From Lumnitzera littorea (taxonomy: Eukaryota; Streptophyta; Magnoliopsida; Myrtales; Combretaceae): a DNA stretch of 64,000 nucleotides. Made by a program: the position numbers and the translations under genes. Shown here piece after piece: positions 1-12,160 of this stretch. Under the pieces are notes generated by a model that saw only the letters and a list, made by a program, of their open reading frames with translations, had not been told where the DNA came from and did not search any database. The stretch covers positions 18,560,382 through 18,624,381 of the forward strand of contig JAMXBB010000003.1 in the NCBI GenBank assembly GCA_024138015.1. The letters run 5' to 3'. The number at the start of each line of letters is the position of its first letter. Positions within the stretch are counted from its first letter, which is position 1.

Positions 1-311
1 AACCGACTTAATCAACACTTATCATAACAAATTTCCATCAAATATGAAGAAAGTGAAACAATTAGGGTTCATGCATGTCTACACAAATTAGAGAGGAAAT
101 TATGAATTTAAAAAAAAAAAAACCACTAAATGAGATGTAATGTAGACATTTCTACCTTATCGGGTTGATCGATTTTCAAAAAAAAAATGGAATAAAGATT
201 GAAAGTTAAGAAACCCGTGCGTGTTTAATGCATTTTTGAAGAGTTATTTTTCTGATATGTGCCCCTTCTGTATCAGTAGCGTCTATTTCTAGTTTTGAAG
301 TCTAGAATGTG

Positions 312-375
312 GAAGGCGCATGCAAAACATTCACCTTCACTATACCATGAAGGTGCATGCTTTAGATGCGCCTTC
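312..375. repeat. Imperfect 64-nt inverted repeat (hairpin)
   Basis: The outer arms GAAGGCGCAT (312-321) and ATGCGCCTTC (366-375) are perfectly complementary. The inner arms ACCTTCA and TGAAGGT also pair, and the segment between them pairs imperfectly. The result is a stem of about 28 bp with a loop of about 8 nt. It stands out because the surrounding DNA is AT-rich. It could be a tiny foldback element or a small-RNA-like precursor. Only the fold is supported by the sequence. Confidence 0.5.
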
Positions 376-3002
376 TTTAGTCTATTTTCTTTACAATACG
401 ACTTCACTATACTATATACGTAATATTTATCACTAAGGACTGTTTTCCATTATATTTTTTTGTAAAGAGCCTCGTATTTGTTTAGAACTCCAATAATCAA
501 TTCAATAAAATAATAATACTAAATCAATTTATGTAAATATAATATGCTATCTATCAATAAATCAAACAAAATCATTCCTCTTCTTCATTAAGAAAAAAGA
601 GACAATGTTCACATGAACAAAAAATTATCTTTTGCTCTTAACATTACACACATCAACTCATATTAGTATCAATCATGTATTTAGACTCAAGCACTAGTCC
701 TAACCTAGTCCAATCTAACTAGTACCACCAAGTAATGGGTCCTTCAAAGGGAAATCTAAAATAGCCTTAGGTCCCTTGATTCTATATCAGTTCTTTAAGA
801 TCAATGTGTCAAATGAATCCAATTTGTTGATAACCAATTTTGAGAATGGGCTAAGGACCCAATATAGCCGAACTAAAAGGGTTGGATGTACCCTAACTCC
901 ATAGCATCCTCATCCAACTAATCCCTTTTAAAAGCTATGCCTTAGATTTGTTCTCCCAACAGATGAAAAAGAAATGACAAGAGTTATACTGCATTAATTT
1001 AGAAATGACCCTTGTGCGGCCAAAGTAGACTCAAACCATCATCACCTAACCATATCAAAAAGTCATGGTGGTCCACACCCCAAGAGTCTAATAGCCCATA
1101 CCATAAGGAAAAGGCTACTAACCAATAAGAACCTAGCAAAGTTCATATAAATACCAATTCCATCCAAATACATAAGGCTTGGCTTCTAATATACTTCTTT
1201 AGCTTATCTTCACTAATATCTCTTCCTACGACAAAGTAAAGCATCAAAGTAGCTACCCTAATCGTGTTCTCTATTTGCAAGCCCATTAAGATTCAAGATA
1301 AGCCCTAATAGGTTTTAAGCCTAGCTAGAGGAAAAATCACCATCATTACAACTCATGGAACTAGCACAATCAAATTTCTTTTACTAAGAAAAGTAGATTT
1401 CTCCTACATCCTTGTTTTGCCTATTTGCTAGTGAAATAAAACACATATTACATAACATATTAAAAACATATAATCAATTAGCTCAAGTTATCTCATTAAT
1501 AAAGTACAAAAAAATTCCTTACATCATTACTTGAATACCATTAATAGATGTGCATACTACTTACTTTGCAACAAAATACAAACCTCTCAAAAATAAATAA
1601 AATACAACTACAATTATATGAAAAATATTATAAGAATAAAATAACATCACTAAAATGTAAGTAATATCAATTGCTAATTTCAATATTTTCCACATATTAA
1701 AATGTTTTATAAATACCTTTATAACTCATATTACAATCACCATCAGTCTTCATTTATGTGGAGCTACTCCTACTTTCTAAAGTAATCATTCTCATCTTCA
1801 TTAAAATTTGAAAAGATGAAATAGAACATTTTCATGTTCATGAATTAAAGGGAGATCGAGACGGCAATTCCTTCGATATTTCGTTGATTCTAATTCATAG
1901 TTGTTTACTACAATTTTGGAAATAAGCATGGAAAATCTTTTGAGAAAAATATATACATTGATCACTTTTCTATCTATTTGAGATATTGTATCAATTATAT
2001 TCCTAACATCATCAACATGCAATGAACTATCTTCTACCACTTCTAGTTCATCTACTTGCTCGAAGTTTCGTATTAGTGATATAAATGTTCAAAAGTAAGT
2101 TATGTATTAGAATCCAATTGGATAGGAGATAGTTCATTATACAAAATCCATACTAATAGCTTATTTCTAAGTGATGATAAAAATTATTATAGTACACATT
2201 TTTCTCAAATTTTTTTATATTTTTAAAATTTAAAAATATTGCATTCTACCAAAAGTGAAATGAGTAAAATATTATAAGAATCCTCATCTTCATCTCTATT
2301 TAACTCTTGGACTCTATATTGCCCTCTATTCCAATCACTTCATTTGTCAAAAATTTTAAAAAGAACAAATGATACAAGTAGAACAAGATAAAAACCTACT
2401 ATTGTTTATTACACTATACATGTTATAAAGGAATTGAAAAATTTAATAATATATAGAAAATATTAATACATGAGACATTTTAAAAGTAAACAAGGAAAAT
2501 GTTAATAAACTATTCTGAGAGAGCCCATGTAGCAATAGCACAACCTCCGATAATATGTGTTTGTGTAAAAATATGTGTATGAATGTGTGCATATGTACAT
2601 TTATAGGAAAGAAGAGAAGGGAGGTAGGCATGTATATGCTTATGATTGTAGGTATGTTTTTATGTACGTGTACATAGGTATGCATGTGTATATGTCTTGG
2701 CTATGTGAGAAGATGTAAATTTGTAGCATGGTATAAGACACTCCTTTGTCTTATCAAAACAGTCCCCAACAAGCTCTAATTCAACTAACTAATTAAACTT
2801 CATTAAACTCAATTATTTAGGGAAATAAATTATATCTACTAAAGCTTAAATAAGATTTGAATTTGATAAAGTCCAAACCATACTTACAACTTGTTCGCCT
2901 TACCACATTAAATAGACATATATGATGGAATTACAATTCATTAGGATTGAATAAATCCATAATGATCATTACTTTATTCTTTTTCTTTGCTAATTATAAA
3001 AG

Positions 3003-3072
3003 AGGGGAGATTTGAATCCTGATCTATCCCAATAGAAAACTAGTGGCAATACCATTATACTACAATGGCTTG
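3003..3072 (-). repeat. tRNA-like segment (SINE head or decayed tRNA)
   Basis: Read on the minus strand, this ~70-nt segment has an A-box-like stretch (TAGTATAATGG followed by TATTGCC, about 3045-3062). About 30 nt further on is a B-box-like stretch (GGATTCAAATC, about 3007-3019). The spacing fits an internal RNA polymerase III promoter. The acceptor stem does not pair convincingly, so this is a decayed tRNA-derived SINE head or tRNA pseudogene, not a working tRNA. Confidence 0.35.
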
Positions 3073-3959
3073 GTAATTGGAATTACTTTATTCACTTAGA
3101 CTAAAATAGAAAAATAAAAAATAGATCTATAATAGATTAAATTGACAATAACATCCCCATTATCTACATTATACTCATCAAAGTCTCTCCTTCTCCATCA
3201 TAGTCTCTTCTTCATTGACACGCATACAAAATATCATTCTAAGAAATTCTATTTTGACATTCTCTTATAAGTTTAAGTCTAGAAACAAAACAAGTATACC
3301 CTTTAAATGTAAAAAATAAAATAAAGTAAAGGAAAGTTTAATGCTTTTAAGATGTTCAACTTAATTGAAAGACTAATTACAACACCAAAACATGTTTTCT
3401 AGAATCCAAAAAAGCATTACATGAAACTCAAAGTTCAAATGGCAAGAAGGACAAAACCAAAACATAAAATTTAAAGAAAAGTTTAAAACTTTACACCATT
3501 ATGTTTGGGATGAGGGAAGAAGGGAGGAAAGAATGAGGAAGAAAGAAAAAATGGAGAGAAAAGAAATTTCATTGTTTGTTTTATGAAGGGAAGTAAAAGA
3601 GAACAAAATAAGTTGAATGTCTCCAAAGGCCTCACTAGCTTTTTTTTTGGGGAAAAAAATAGGTAGATCAATGGTTTATCAACTTTTAGCAATATCCTCT
3701 ATTAAGAGTTTGACACATAAAAAAAGTGAGATCATATAGTTCCCATGCAAAAAACATACAATCTCATTTATTTTATATGCCTTTTATTAAACATCAAGAT
3801 TCTTTCCATTTTTCTTCCCTCCATTATCAAAACGCATTTGAAGGAATTAGATACCTTCATAATTCTTTCGGTTCATGATTTTTTCCTCTCACTTTCTTTC
3901 TTTTTAAATTCCCTTTGCCATGCCAAATATAGTTAAGCTTCAAGCTTATTAATTAAATA

Positions 3960-4620
3960 TTAAATGAATTTGATTCCTCAAGCAAATATGATAGTCCAAA
4001 AAATCGAGCCCATAAATCACCGAGATGATGAAGGGATATTTGGCGTGATGGGCATAAAGTAAGGTCCATAAGATCTGTCCATCGATTACAATATTTTTTT
4101 GTTTGCCTCACACTAAACTAATAAATAATGCTTTTATCTTGGTCTAAACCTATGAAATTAGCCCATTTAAAATCCATTAATAAAAAGTTTCAACCTTAAT
4201 CATTGATCACCATTATAATCCGACGGAGGTGATCAACTATCATTTCCTATAAATACTCCATTTACATCTTCATTTAGGAAGAAAGAAAAATCTCCATTAA
4301 CACCATTATTTTATCAGAACTTTATCTCAAAAATCAAATACTTAAATACCTCAAAAACACCACTTCGTTGTTTATTGATCTTGAAGTTTAATACTATCGC
4401 GCTCCTTCACCTATCACTATACGTGTTAGAGCCACATCAAAATTGTCTACTCCTTCTCCCTATACTTCTCTCCTAATCATCCCACACAAATCACTCAAAT
4501 TATTTTCCTAATCACGTATAACATCACTTCTTACATAACACGTACGTGACATTTGCATTCATACTCGTAGCCATTAAGTCTTAGTTCACAAAAAGGAAAA
4601 AATTAACAAAATTGTTCATG
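3960..4620 (+). repeat. Possible degenerate solo LTR
   Basis: A TATAAATA box near 4250 is followed by a C/T-rich, untranslated-leader-like stretch with short A-rich patches. This is the promoter/R-U5 texture of a plant LTR. No matching second LTR, primer-binding site or coding remnant is visible nearby. The boundaries are guesses, and an unrelated AT-rich segment is possible. Confidence 0.2.
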
Positions 4621-5160
4621 TGGATATTAAGGAAACATCAAAAAGTCCTAAATTTCAAAGTCAATCTAATAAAGATACGGTAAATTGGAAAAATTATTCC
4701 AACATGAACAGGAAAAATTGAAAATTTTTAAGATTAAAAGAATAGTAGAGGATGATGAAATGAAAGGAAGTCTTGAGTCACAGTAATGCTCAAGGAATTT
4801 AGAGAAGGAGAAAATTAAAATTTTTCATATCCATAGGAACGACAAAGTAAGCACTAAGCACACTGTTCAAAAAATCTAAACGATTATCACATGATAACAC
4901 ATATTAGTGGTGGTTCTAAAAATCTAAACAATAATCTAAACAGTATCATGTGTTAGTGGTGGTGATAGTGATAATGATGGTATGCAATGGTGGTCCATGG
5001 TGTGTATTGGAGTTCGTTCAGCTAAGTAACTCCAAATTCAAGCACCAACTTAATGATCTGTATGAAAACAAGATGTATAGAAAATTAAATTACTTGCTAA
5101 CAGGAAAACAAATTTTGTTGCTGGGAGGGCCGGATGAAAAAATATCTCTCTGAAAGAAAA

Positions 5161-5784
5161 TTTAAAACCAGCATATATCCTCATCAAATTTTGTGCTTAA
5201 ATATGAAGAAGCCCCGCGGCTTCCAAGATGAAGCTAGGTCATACGTAGGGAAAGCGTGCCAAAGAGAATTACCTCTTGGGTGAAAAGAAAAGAAAGTTTG
5301 AGGAAAGGTAAAGGAGGAAGACATGCATCAGCGGAGAAATTCTTCTAATCCCCTTATCTCCAATCGAAAAAGCGGAGTAAGCGGAGGCAACCCTGTACTC
5401 TCATCCTCCAGCGTCGAGCAGATTTCCGAATGCAGAAGCAGCAGCATTATCTTGTTCGTTTCATGAGGGTTCTGCTGCATGAGTATGTTTGAAGCTATGT
5501 TTGCCTCCTCCCTGGCAAATGGTGGAGGGGTAGGATGATATGATGCATTGGAGATAGATAAGACAGACAGAAACGAAAGACAGTTTGTAGCTACACATGT
5601 AAGAAATAGAATCCTCTCTCCCAAAGCCTTGGTCTGTAATTAATTTACAAGAACTCATACATTATGTCCTGAGCAAATCTTCCCTTGTATATTACACTGA
5701 AATCAACTGCCCAAAATCTCGTCACTACAGGAACCCAAGCAGCGCATAAAGGACACTAAGCTGAACAACCTTCTTAAAAATGAA
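5161..5784 (-). other. Probable 3' UTR and downstream flank of the formin gene
   Basis: This 620-bp stretch lies directly downstream of the formin stop codon (complement of 5785-5787). It is less AT-rich than the intergenic DNA further left, which fits a transcribed 3' untranslated region. The open frames seen here have no recognisable features. I could not place a polyadenylation site. Confidence 0.4.
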
Positions 5785-8700
5785 TCAGCTTTTGTCTTCA
5801 GATGAAACGCTCTGTTTCCTCTCTGCAAATACAGGGAAAATTGGTGGAAGACCAGGATTAGCTGGGATCGATCGGGCAGAGCCATATATCGTTCTCTCAT
5901 TTATCTTGCCCACTTCTTTGCACACCTGATCAAGAGTGGAGAGGAAGTCCCTTACAACCATGAATATCCGAAACGGATGAGCTTCCTCTTTAGCAGTGTC
6001 CCCATGGAAATATTCTGTTATTTCCCTCACCATAGATAGAGCAGCTCTCTCCAGGGACTGAATTCCTGTTATTTCTCTCTCAGCTGTCGATAAAAAATCT
6101 ATCATCGATTCTAGGAATTTTCTGCCGCTCTCTGTTACAACTGCCTCATTAGTTAGCTTTATAACATCCCTTATTTTTGCAACCCCTTCACCAAGTTTTG
6201 AAACTTCATTGCTTAATACACACGAATCCATTGTTGCAGCTTTCTTTACATTGCTTAGCTCTCCACCGAGACTTGATACAACTTGCAGGCCTAGCTTCCT
6301 GAATTCAACCTCACTTCGAAGAGCAGATTGCTCGGTTCTCTGGCTGCTCTCATCGGCTCCCAATATCCGAGAGCCCTCAGCCCGTACTATTTCCTGGACA
6401 ACAAAGTGCAAGAGCGTAGTCTTTCCATCTGTGCCCTTCACATCTACAAGCTTCAGAAGCGTATCGAGCTTGAAGGCATGTGCATCACCTCTATTGGTTC
6501 CCACATTCATGCGGTTTCCAGTTTTAAGCACTGCTTCAAGTAGCTTCAAGAACATTTTGCTATTCTTTAGCTCTGCACAGGCCACCTGTGAAAAGGATAA
6601 GAAGATTGCAGGTTGCAAGGAACAGCCAAAATTAGATATCGAGCCATCAATCTAGCAAAAAGTGAAATGATAAAGCCAAATCCTACTACACAGACTTCAA
6701 TTGTACAATTACTAGATCCCTCTAGAGAATGAGGTCTTCATCAATGATGTCTACTGATAACCTTCATGCTAAGACATATCTCAGTGGGTTAAACCTTTCC
6801 AACCGAGGCACATAACATTAAAATTCTCAATGACATTTGGGAACTGCTATCCAACTATACCCACCACTTGAACTAAGCAAGATAAAGCTCAGGTTGGATT
6901 CTGAAATAATTTGATGATGGGTTAGAGCCATGAAATTGCTAGAGAATGATGACTGATGCAAAGAACATTCCCCATATTGCTATTAACAGGATAATATCAG
7001 AAAACTGACCAGTGCCTGATTGTTATGTACAGCCATAATCCAATCATTACGAAATTCATGGAGATTTTCTCTATATATCATAGAAAATGAATTCATATTT
7101 TATTTCATAAAGAGGATGAAAGCAGCAGTTGACAATCTCTTCTGTCAAGCCATACAAGATTCTCTCAGCTATAGCATCTGCTTTTTCTCCAAACTATGGA
7201 CATATCTTGGGTATATAAAATTCTAAGTGATCAAACAAAAACCAAGTGAAACGTACAAAGTAATAAGTAAAATAAAAATGTCAGACCCACCTGCAATGTT
7301 TCAAATGACCTCTTAAGGTATTCAATTTCTGCATCGAAATTAACAACATAAAGCATTGCATCGACTCTCTTAAATGCAAATGGTATATCGAGCACTGCCC
7401 TCAAGAATTTCTCAGCAGGGCCTAATTTAAAAGGTGATTCATCTTTGAACTCTTTTAATTTGTATTCCTCTTCTTTTGATGGAGCCATCTTCAACAAACT
7501 TTCAAGAAGCTCACTCCCCAATGAATCCGCATTACCTGATCAAAAGAGAAGAATGCCAAACAATTTAGAGATGATATAAGTATGAACAAGAACCAACAAC
7601 TCCTTAGTACATAGATACATCAATTTGATTGCACTCTTTCCTTTTTTGGTAATTCTATTTCAGACAAGAAGCCAATTTATTTAGGAAAGAAACATTTAAT
7701 ATAAAACAAAAACAAAAAAAAAAAAAGAAAGAAAGCAACTGAGCATGTCATGCTTACAACCCAATGGAATGGCATATTATTTTTTCATGGGTTCACTATA
7801 CAGTCGCCCATTAATTGTATTTTTGTGTTGTCCTTGTTTCCTCTTCCATGGAAAAGGGAGGATGGACTTTATTACTGCCCTGGCAGAATTGAAACTTTCA
7901 CTCAGCCTGCCAATCCATGTATGCCCATCCAAGTAAAAGAACTAAAGATAAAACGATGACTTAGAAAACATTCATTTAAATGACCACATGCACATCAACA
8001 CCAAAGCCTTGGTCCCCACATCCAAGCTGTATTTTCTTTCACAAAAAAGATGTGCTACAAAGGCATATGGCATTTATCAACTAAGAATGCTGATCCAGAT
8101 GGAAACATCAAACTTACAGGAAAACCTGCAAAGGTTGTGGCTACAAGACAGTGGGAGTAAAAAGAGAGCATCATGCAGCATTTGTCTCATCAAGTAAAGA
8201 TGCTCATCCAGACGTACTATAACAGACAAATTTATGGAGAAAGGCAAACTCAGAATAATTGATATTGCAATAAAGTGGAAGAGCTAATTAGATATTGCTA
8301 TTACCAAAAGAGACTGTAACATACGTTACATTCATTTGCCATGAAAAAATGTACATGCATTAATTCCAGTCATCACTGTGAAGCAAAAGACGTGGAGATT
8401 CGATCTAGTCTCTTTCTTCCGCAAATGAGAATGAAAGTTACCTTCCATAAGAGCCTCACAGACTTCATCAATCGTCACGTTGAGTGCCCTTAACAGAATT
8501 GCAATATTCTGGGATTTCTTAGGGTCAAGCACCCTATTCTCCTGATTAATCACCAGCATGCTCGGGCACCGATTATGATTATCTTTTGAAGGTAAACTTG
8601 AACCATTTACCATGAAGAGCGTCTCAATCATCTCCTCGTTCAACCTAAAAGCAGCATTAGACATACTTAGAAAACTGGACCGCATTAACATAGTTTCCTT

Positions 8701-10669
8701 TTCTTTTGGCCAACTCTCTAATTAAGGGGATGGGGAGTATGAACCAACCTTTGTCATACGTGTAGAACAATGCATATGGCCTATACGAGGGTTTTACTCT
8801 TGGCATTAACATTTAACGCGGGATGTCTATGGTTGACACATTAAAAGATTAATATATTATTACTTGCAAATATTGTCTAACCACTAAATACTAACCAGGA
8901 ATAAATATTCAAAGAACCAGCAATTGGACAATTTCCATAGTTGATTAATTGCAAAAGGCAACGAAAGTCAAATTGACATTCAAAAAAATTGATTAATTGC
9001 AAAAGGCAACGAAAGTCAAATTGACATTCAAAAAAAGAGAAGAATGTACCAAGTACCAATTATTTATATATCAAGAAACATAATTGCCTAGTTAGTGAAC
9101 TTACTGAAAGGAGCTAGATTTAAACTGATCCCACACCATAGCACGGTCGGAGCTGGCCCTGACCTTATCCCAATGCAAAGGTTTCAGCTTTGGCTTCGAA
9201 TTCGGGGTGGTCTCTTCGCTCTTCTCCCCACCGCTTCCATTACTTTGCAAACCCTTTGGTATTGAAGGTACAGAAAGAACCGGCGGCCCCGTGTTCTGAT
9301 TCTCCATAACCTGAGGAGGATCCGCCACGGGGGCAGTGTACTCCCAGAACCTCAAGGGCGGTATAGGTGGTGGTGGAGGAGGAATCCTTTTAGGCATGAT
9401 CCGGACCGAAGAGGACCGCTTCATCTTCTCCTCATTTTCCTCCTCTATATCCTTCTCCGATGCTGACGGGGATGCAGAAGACTGAGAGCAAAGCGAGGAG
9501 GTATTGGGCCGTGGAGGCCGGGATGGAGCGGGAAATTTAAGAATTGTATCTGGAGAACTGGATTTCAAGCTTTGGGGACTCAAATTTATAGGAGGAGAGG
9601 CAGTGTTCGACACTGAACTCCTCGATGACGATATTGAATTCGAATATGGGTAAGAAGCTGTCCTGGAATTGAAGCTTCGACTCCCATAGGGGTCTACTCC
9701 TACACCACCTACACCAGAAAACTCTCTGCGCGAACTTGACGAAACATGAGCATGAGCATGCACTTGTTCTGGTGTCAGACTCTGATTCTCTTTTCGTCCT
9801 GAAGAGCCCCTCGGTGAAAAGAACTCTTCATCTCCATCTTCTTCTTCCTCTTCTTCAGCCTTTTGGTTTTTCGAGAAGAAATTATGCCGAGGAAGAGGTG
9901 GAAGTGGGTTCAGCTCTGGAGACCCGATTTTATGATAAGCTGAGGTAGAGGAGAGCCCAGGGATGGTGAGTTTCGAACCGACGCTGCTCGAATTGGTAGA
10001 TGAAGCGTCGTCATTGGATTTTTGAGTGTTTGATAGAGTACCAAGGTATAAGAAATCCGGGCTGTTTCGGCTATGGTTCGACGAGTTTCGTGTCTTCGGT
10101 GTCGATGGTGCGGTGTTTGGGGGGAAGAGACGGGCAGTGTCAATGGCATGTGAGGCTTTCCGAGGGGAGGTGGAGGGAGAGAAAGGACCGTGTCGGTGGT
10201 TCTTACGGTAAAGGAAGAGGAAGGCGGCGAGGGAAATGAGGAGAGCGGCGGAGAGAAGAGAAACGGAGAGGGAGACAGTAAGGAGGATATGGTGGCGAGA
10301 GGAGGAGGTGTCGGAAGGTGATTGTGGGAAAAGGAGGGAAGAGATGTTGGCGGGGAAGGTGGCGAGGAAGGGAGGAGGTGGTGGTGGTGATGCCGGGGAA
10401 GGGAAGGTAGGGAAGAAAGGTCTTGGGGGAGTAGTGGAGAAAGGAAGTTTTGGTTGCTGTTGTTGGGGAAAGTGGGGATACTGGGGAGAGGATGCTGGTG
10501 GTAGTGCGGGAGAAATGGTGGTACCTAGAGGGTAGAGGGGTTGGTGGAGGATACGCCGATGGTAGTGGTGGTGGTGGTGGCGGAGGTTGCCAGTGGCAGT
10601 GGTCGAGAGTACAAGTACCAGGAGAGTAAGCGAGTGGAACTGGAGGATAGCGTTAATGGGGTTTAACAT
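5785..10669 (-). CDS. Class I formin-like protein (FH1-FH2, transmembrane), 4 exons
   Basis: Exons on the complement: 9105-10669, 8442-8644, 7291-7535, 5785-6585. All junctions are GT-AG and the phases agree (2,814 nt, 937 aa plus stop). Seen in order: an N-terminal hydrophobic signal (about residues 1-27), a His cluster (31-37), a Pro-rich extracellular region (43-101), a transmembrane helix (about 128-154), a long Ser/Pro-rich cytosolic linker with an acidic patch, a short FH1 tract (PPPPPPIPP, about 430-440), then FH2 from LKPLHWDKV (about 495) to the C terminus. Hallmark FH2 motifs GNRMNVGTNRGDAHAF and LLKLVDVKG lie in the last exon. Known family role: class I plant formins sit in the plasma membrane, contact the cell wall and nucleate or cap actin filaments. 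The N terminus (RRILHQP motif) recalls the FH6/FH11-like group, but I do not assign an orthologue. The gene appears intact. Confidence 0.93.
8941..9036. repeat. Perfect 48-bp tandem duplication in formin intron 1
   Basis: The 48-bp unit at 8941-8988 is repeated without a mismatch at 8989-9036. Each copy starts TTGATTAATTGC and ends in seven A. It lies in the 460-bp first intron (8645-9104), about 70 bp from the 5' splice donor at 9104. Perfect identity means a recent slippage or duplication event. Confidence 0.9.
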
Positions 10670-11659
10670 TTTTCGCCTCTTTTTTTTTTAATGATTTTTT
10701 AGTTCGAGGAAGATGAATAGTAAAATATAGTTTATTAAGTATTTACTCTCTCTCTCTAGTACCTTGTTTTTTTGTTTTTCAAATTTGTTAGGTCCTTACA
10801 ATCTAGGAGGATCCATTTGTTCATAAAAAGAAGAGCAAATGTGGCAACATGCCTGCAGCTTACAATCAGTAGGCAGAGAGAAGGGAGGGAGGGGTTTCAG
10901 AGGGGGAAAGTGAAGGAGATGCTTTGCTTGGTTGGGTTCTGTTGCTCAATGGCTTCCTCATTCTATAACAAGAAAGACAATAAATGGAGTTCATTGGAAG
11001 TTGCAGAAGAGAGTGTTTTGGTGTTTGAGAAATTAACTAAAGAATGCAAATACCAAGAAAGAATGTTTTTTCCTGATCCACACAACCCAAGGAGAGAAGA
11101 GAAGGAAAAAATAAAAAGAAAGAAAGAGAAAGAGATAACTTACAGTAATTGATAATGGAAGGAAATGGTGGGGATGGAATTGGATAGAGTACTGAGTCAG
11201 GCGAAGAAAGAGAGAGAGAATGGTAGTTCAGGTTTCATAAAGCAGAACTCAACAAACAATCTTCACTGCATGTATTGCTTCTTGGCCATTAGTGCCATGT
11301 GATTCTCAGGAAATGTGATTGTATTTTTTTTTTTTTTTACATGTAGGAAGAATTAATAAAGGAAGAAGATGAAAAGATGGTGTTAATAATAGCAACAGTA
11401 ATAACACACAAGTAGCAAGCAGAGCACTAACGCGGCTCCTCAAATCAAACCCTGGAAACTGAAGGAGGGACAGAGAAAAGAGTGGGAAAGGTAAGACTGG
11501 AGGGGCTAGGAAGAGGTTAAAAAGCTCTGACGTAGAAAAAGGACAGGAGTTGCATTATTATCATGGGGAGGGGGAGGGTGGATTTCAAAAAACAGAAAAC
11601 ATACAACATACTTGCAAGTTACAAGAGAGAATCTTATTACTGTTGACTGTGAGCGATCA

Positions 11660-11690
<31 letters not shown>

Positions 11691-12160
11691 GTCACTGTGA
11701 ATTACTGTGGATGAGCTGTGTTGTGTTTGAAAGCGATGGAAAGGGACTTTTTTACATCAAATACTTTTGTTTTCAATTTTACTTTTTGTTGGTTTTTGAT
11801 ATTACTTTTGTTTTCCTTCTTTTTTCCCTCCTCTAGTTGGGCCTCGATTATTGATATTTGACAAAGTGCTTGTGGGGTGTAAACGAGTAAGGCTAGCTAG
11901 TGTTGAAAAGTGAAGATGGTAAATGTCTTTTTGTCCAATCCTTTTATCCTTTTTTTTATTGCTGATGAGACTTATAGAATATTTTTGCAGGAGTTGCGTT
12001 ATAGAATCCGCTCCTCCTTACCCACCACGCTTTAAACTTCGCACTTCGCACTCTCCCCATCGCAAATTGGCCATGCATCTTGGAAAAAAAAAAAACAAAA
12101 AAAAAAATCCTCTTAAGGCCTCCTTTTATTTAAAATTTTCTAAAATTATAAATTAATAGT
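10670..12160 (-). promoter_or_regulatory. Formin 5' flank: leader and probable promoter
   Basis: Upstream of the formin ATG (complement of 10667-10669) the plus strand carries CT/GA-rich stretches (CT repeat near 10746-10757, GA repeats near 11208-11220). Such stretches are common in plant 5' leaders and core promoters. A compound microsatellite lies at 11661-11690. I could not fix a TATA box or start site. A plus-strand frame of 126 codons at 10772-11152 is GA-rich and featureless, and I do not treat it as a gene. Confidence 0.4.
11661..11690. repeat. Compound microsatellite (CT)7(CA)8
   Basis: Seven CT units (11661-11674) run directly into eight CA units (11675-11690). The repeat is uninterrupted, so it is likely to vary in length between individuals. 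It lies about 1 kb upstream of the formin start codon. Confidence 0.9.

Larger units (their letters stand above)
1..5160. other. AT-rich intergenic region, no supported gene
   Basis: No reading frame here has recognisable protein features. The open frames are short, low in complexity and rich in Phe, Ile, Lys and Asn, as expected by chance in AT-rich DNA. The stretch holds a 64-nt imperfect hairpin (312-375), a TG-rich alternating purine-pyrimidine patch (about 2550-2700), a tRNA-like SINE head (3003-3072) and an LTR-like promoter segment with a TATAAATA box (about 4240-4260). Otherwise I see only AT-rich sequence with homopolymer runs. Confidence 0.7.

Noticed and set aside
5209..5224. GAAGCC-CCGC-GGCTTC hairpin as a terminator
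   Set aside because: A 6-bp stem is too short to mean much, and intrinsic terminators of this type are not used by plant nuclear genes.
10236..10535. Gly/Arg/Glu-rich plus-strand frame of 99 codons
   Set aside because: It is the antisense shadow of the Pro-rich first exon of the formin. Its composition is exactly what the complement of CCN codons gives.
10772..11152. Plus-strand frame of 126 codons upstream of the formin
   Set aside because: It lies in GA-rich leader/promoter DNA, ends in a Lys/Glu low-complexity run and has no domain or gene structure.
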